Shown here in pieces: positions 19,530-21,321 of a stretch of DNA of 21,321 nucleotides. The stretch comes from Stemphylium vesicarium (Eukaryota > Ascomycota > Dothideomycetes > Pleosporales > Pleosporaceae): contig QXCR01000296.1 of assembly GCA_004380135.1 (NCBI GenBank), positions 1-21,321 on the forward strand, written 5' to 3'. Under the pieces are notes generated by a model. That model saw only the letters and a program-made list of their open reading frames with translations, did not search any database and was not told the origin of the DNA. Each line of letters begins with the position of its first letter. Positions within the stretch are counted from its first letter, which is position 1. Made by a program: the position numbers and the translations under genes.

Positions 19530-21321
19530 TATCCTTAACGGCTAAAGTAACTAGGAACTCTAGATCTTTATTATTAAGCGTATTACTAAAGTAGGAGATA
19601 TATAGGACTATATTAACTCTAATTAGCTCTATTATCTACTCTAGAAGCCTAAGAAGCTAGTTCGACTAGTACCTATCGCTAATGCTAATAGATCTCTACT
19701 AACTTAGCCTACTTAACACGCGCTTATATAGTATAATTAGAATCTTAGTAATTACTATAAGGATATTAAAGAATATAGACGCCTAAAAGATAAGTTAGAA
19801 TAAGTTAAAGTATATATTACTAAGACTATATAATAGGATCTCCTCTATTATATTAAGGATAAGTTATCTATCTATAATTAAATTAAGACGCTCTAAGAGC
19901 TCTACTCTCCTATAATAGCTAATTAAGAGTACCGCGTTCAAAAAGCGTACGAATCAGCCAAAACTCTACACGCTCGCCGATCAAACATCGAAGATTGGTG
20001 CAGCGAATTCCTCACAGCATACAACCGAGCCAAACAACTCAACTTGCCAGAAGTACACGGCTTTCGAGCACACAAAGATCTCGTACGAGCTATCAAGCAA
20101 GTTAATGCTGCCTACGCCGCGAGTTCCTCACTCAATATCTTCAAAGCTGAAGAGACATGGAACTTGAATCGTAACGCACCCGTACCAATCGAGTCTTAGC
20201 TATTAACTATCCTCGCAGACTTCCTACGCTACTATTAAATAACGCAGTTAAGGAAGATAAATATACATAGAGGCGTATTTAGAGCTACGCTAAATAGTTA
20301 AGAATCTCCGTATAAGAAGAAGAGATCACGGAGCTCTATAAGGAACGACAGAAAACCATCGAAGCCCTGCCTCTATGGAGACGATCACTTCTGGGGATAG
20401 TGTCCGTACATCGACACGGCACTTAGAACACGAGGATTTGTTAAAGACCCTAAAAAAGCTAAGAAGATTATGACATTTAAGACCTTAGATATAAAAGGCA
20501 TCCTAAATAAGATTTAGGAAAAGACTTAGCACTATAAAAAGTATAAGACTAATAATGCTAAGAAACGTATTAAATCTAATTCGATTAATATTAACGCCGG
20601 CGATTAGCCTATAGATTAGTCCACTCACGAGGCATACGCTATCTTCTTGGCCGCATTTAATAATTAATAGGCTTTCCGCCAATATCCGCTCCTCTACTTA
20701 TAGACGCTAGACCCTGCTACTAATATTTACATTTATAATAATCCTGCCAAATTCTAGTAGAAGACGCCTGCGGCTAATAATAACGTTGTTTTAGTAGGTA
20801 GCTTAGAATTCCTAATTAAGGTATAGGGAGAAGTTATAATACCCCTCTCTACGCTAGTTAGAATTAAGAAAGCAACGCTTAAATAAGTAGCGCTTATTCT
20901 ATCTTTCTTTACTAGCCTAGTCTCTCTCTGGCGTCTTAGGTTATTAGATATACACTTCGACTCGGGCCGAAACGTACTATATCGCATAGGACCACCTCGC
21001 GAAGATGTCGCAAAGCTCACTTAATTGGGAGGTCACTGGCTTATCGTGCATCGCTCTCAGCCTGCAGCAACATCTACACAGCTGTCAGTGTTTGCTACCA
21101 ATCAGCGCAGGCCTCAGTACTCAGCTCAACCACTCAAGCCGCGACTGCTCACAAAGTCGCAGCTTCATGTCTTACTAGGACACGCAGGCAGTGATGCTAT
21201 CGACCAGCTATCAAGTCACGTCAGAGGAATACTGCCACCAACTGGCTCTGCTCCAGCCACTATCAACTGCGAAGAATGCCTGCAGAACAAGGCACATCAA
21301 ATCATCTCACGGCGCATTGGA
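19530..21321 (+). pseudogene. Ty1/Copia gag-pol, 5' part, mosaic of RIP-mutated and clean segments
   Basis: One + frame runs from about 19740 to the window edge. Gag: mutated DIKEYRRLKDKLE, then a clean island (about 19925-20195) reading EYRVQKAYESAKTLHARRSN and FLTAYNRAKQLNLPEVHGFR. Zinc knuckle: CLYGDDHFWG, a TAG, then CPYID (about 20365-20415), where Tyr replaces the second Cys. Protease region: TLDPATNIYIYNNP (about 20705-20750). GAG-pre-integrase: LHVLLGHAGSDAI with the CEEC pair (about 21150-21285), in clean sequence from about 20945. TAG/TAA stops cluster in the RIP blocks. The integrase core and reverse transcriptase lie beyond the window. Non-functional as read. Confidence 0.85.

Noticed and set aside
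20754..21020. 88-codon - strand frame
   Set aside because: It is antisense to the Copia pol frame, which continues through it with recognisable content.

Overview
The window looks like a subtelomeric or otherwise repeat-rich accessory region of a filamentous ascomycete, most likely a Dothideomycete of the Pleosporales type (an inference; no marker gene names the species). Three things point there: short introns of 48-66 nt with GT...AG ends and CTAAC/CTAAT-like branch sites, a HET-domain gene, and very strong repeat-induced point mutation (RIP). In the RIP blocks CpA and TpG are almost absent, CpG survives, and reading frames are riddled with TAG/TAA. No tRNA, rRNA or CRISPR array was seen.

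Layout. 1-1890 is the 3' part of a RIP-killed Ty3/Gypsy chromovirus (integrase, chromodomain, 3' LTR) on the + strand, inserted into the - strand N-terminal half of a telomere-linked-helicase-type gene (1891-4300). 4301-5670 is RIP-degraded spacer with a duplicated ~65-bp segment and a 28-bp minisatellite that abuts an inverted Copia LTR fragment (5676-5775). 5776-7840 is un-mutated DNA with one intact gene, a 300-aa alpha/beta hydrolase with a cysteine in the nucleophile position. 7841-9370 holds a hairpin shared with the Gypsy LTR, a fragment of a CENP-B-HTH (pogo/Tc5-like) transposase, and a RecQ helicase core fragment cut at both ends.

9370-15055 is a possible composite mobile element bordered by GGGTTGGGTTAGG-type inverted sequences. 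It carries a RIP-degraded hAT transposase (- strand), an unrecognised gene with a strongly acidic C-terminal region (- strand), and, divergent from that gene across a symmetric inverted repeat, a histone H3-like gene with two intact introns and one in-frame TAG. This trio is the most interesting content of the window.

15061-19082 is un-mutated DNA with an intact three-exon HET-domain gene (599 aa, - strand) whose upstream region is an array of about twelve 68-bp tandem repeats. From 19083 to the end is a Ty1/Copia element on the + strand (5' LTR, gag, zinc knuckle, protease region, GAG-pre-integrase), truncated by the window edge and a mosaic of RIP-mutated and clean segments.

Only the hydrolase and the HET gene look like functional host genes. 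The rest is a graveyard of nested repeats in which sharp-edged un-mutated islands still show what the repeats once encoded.
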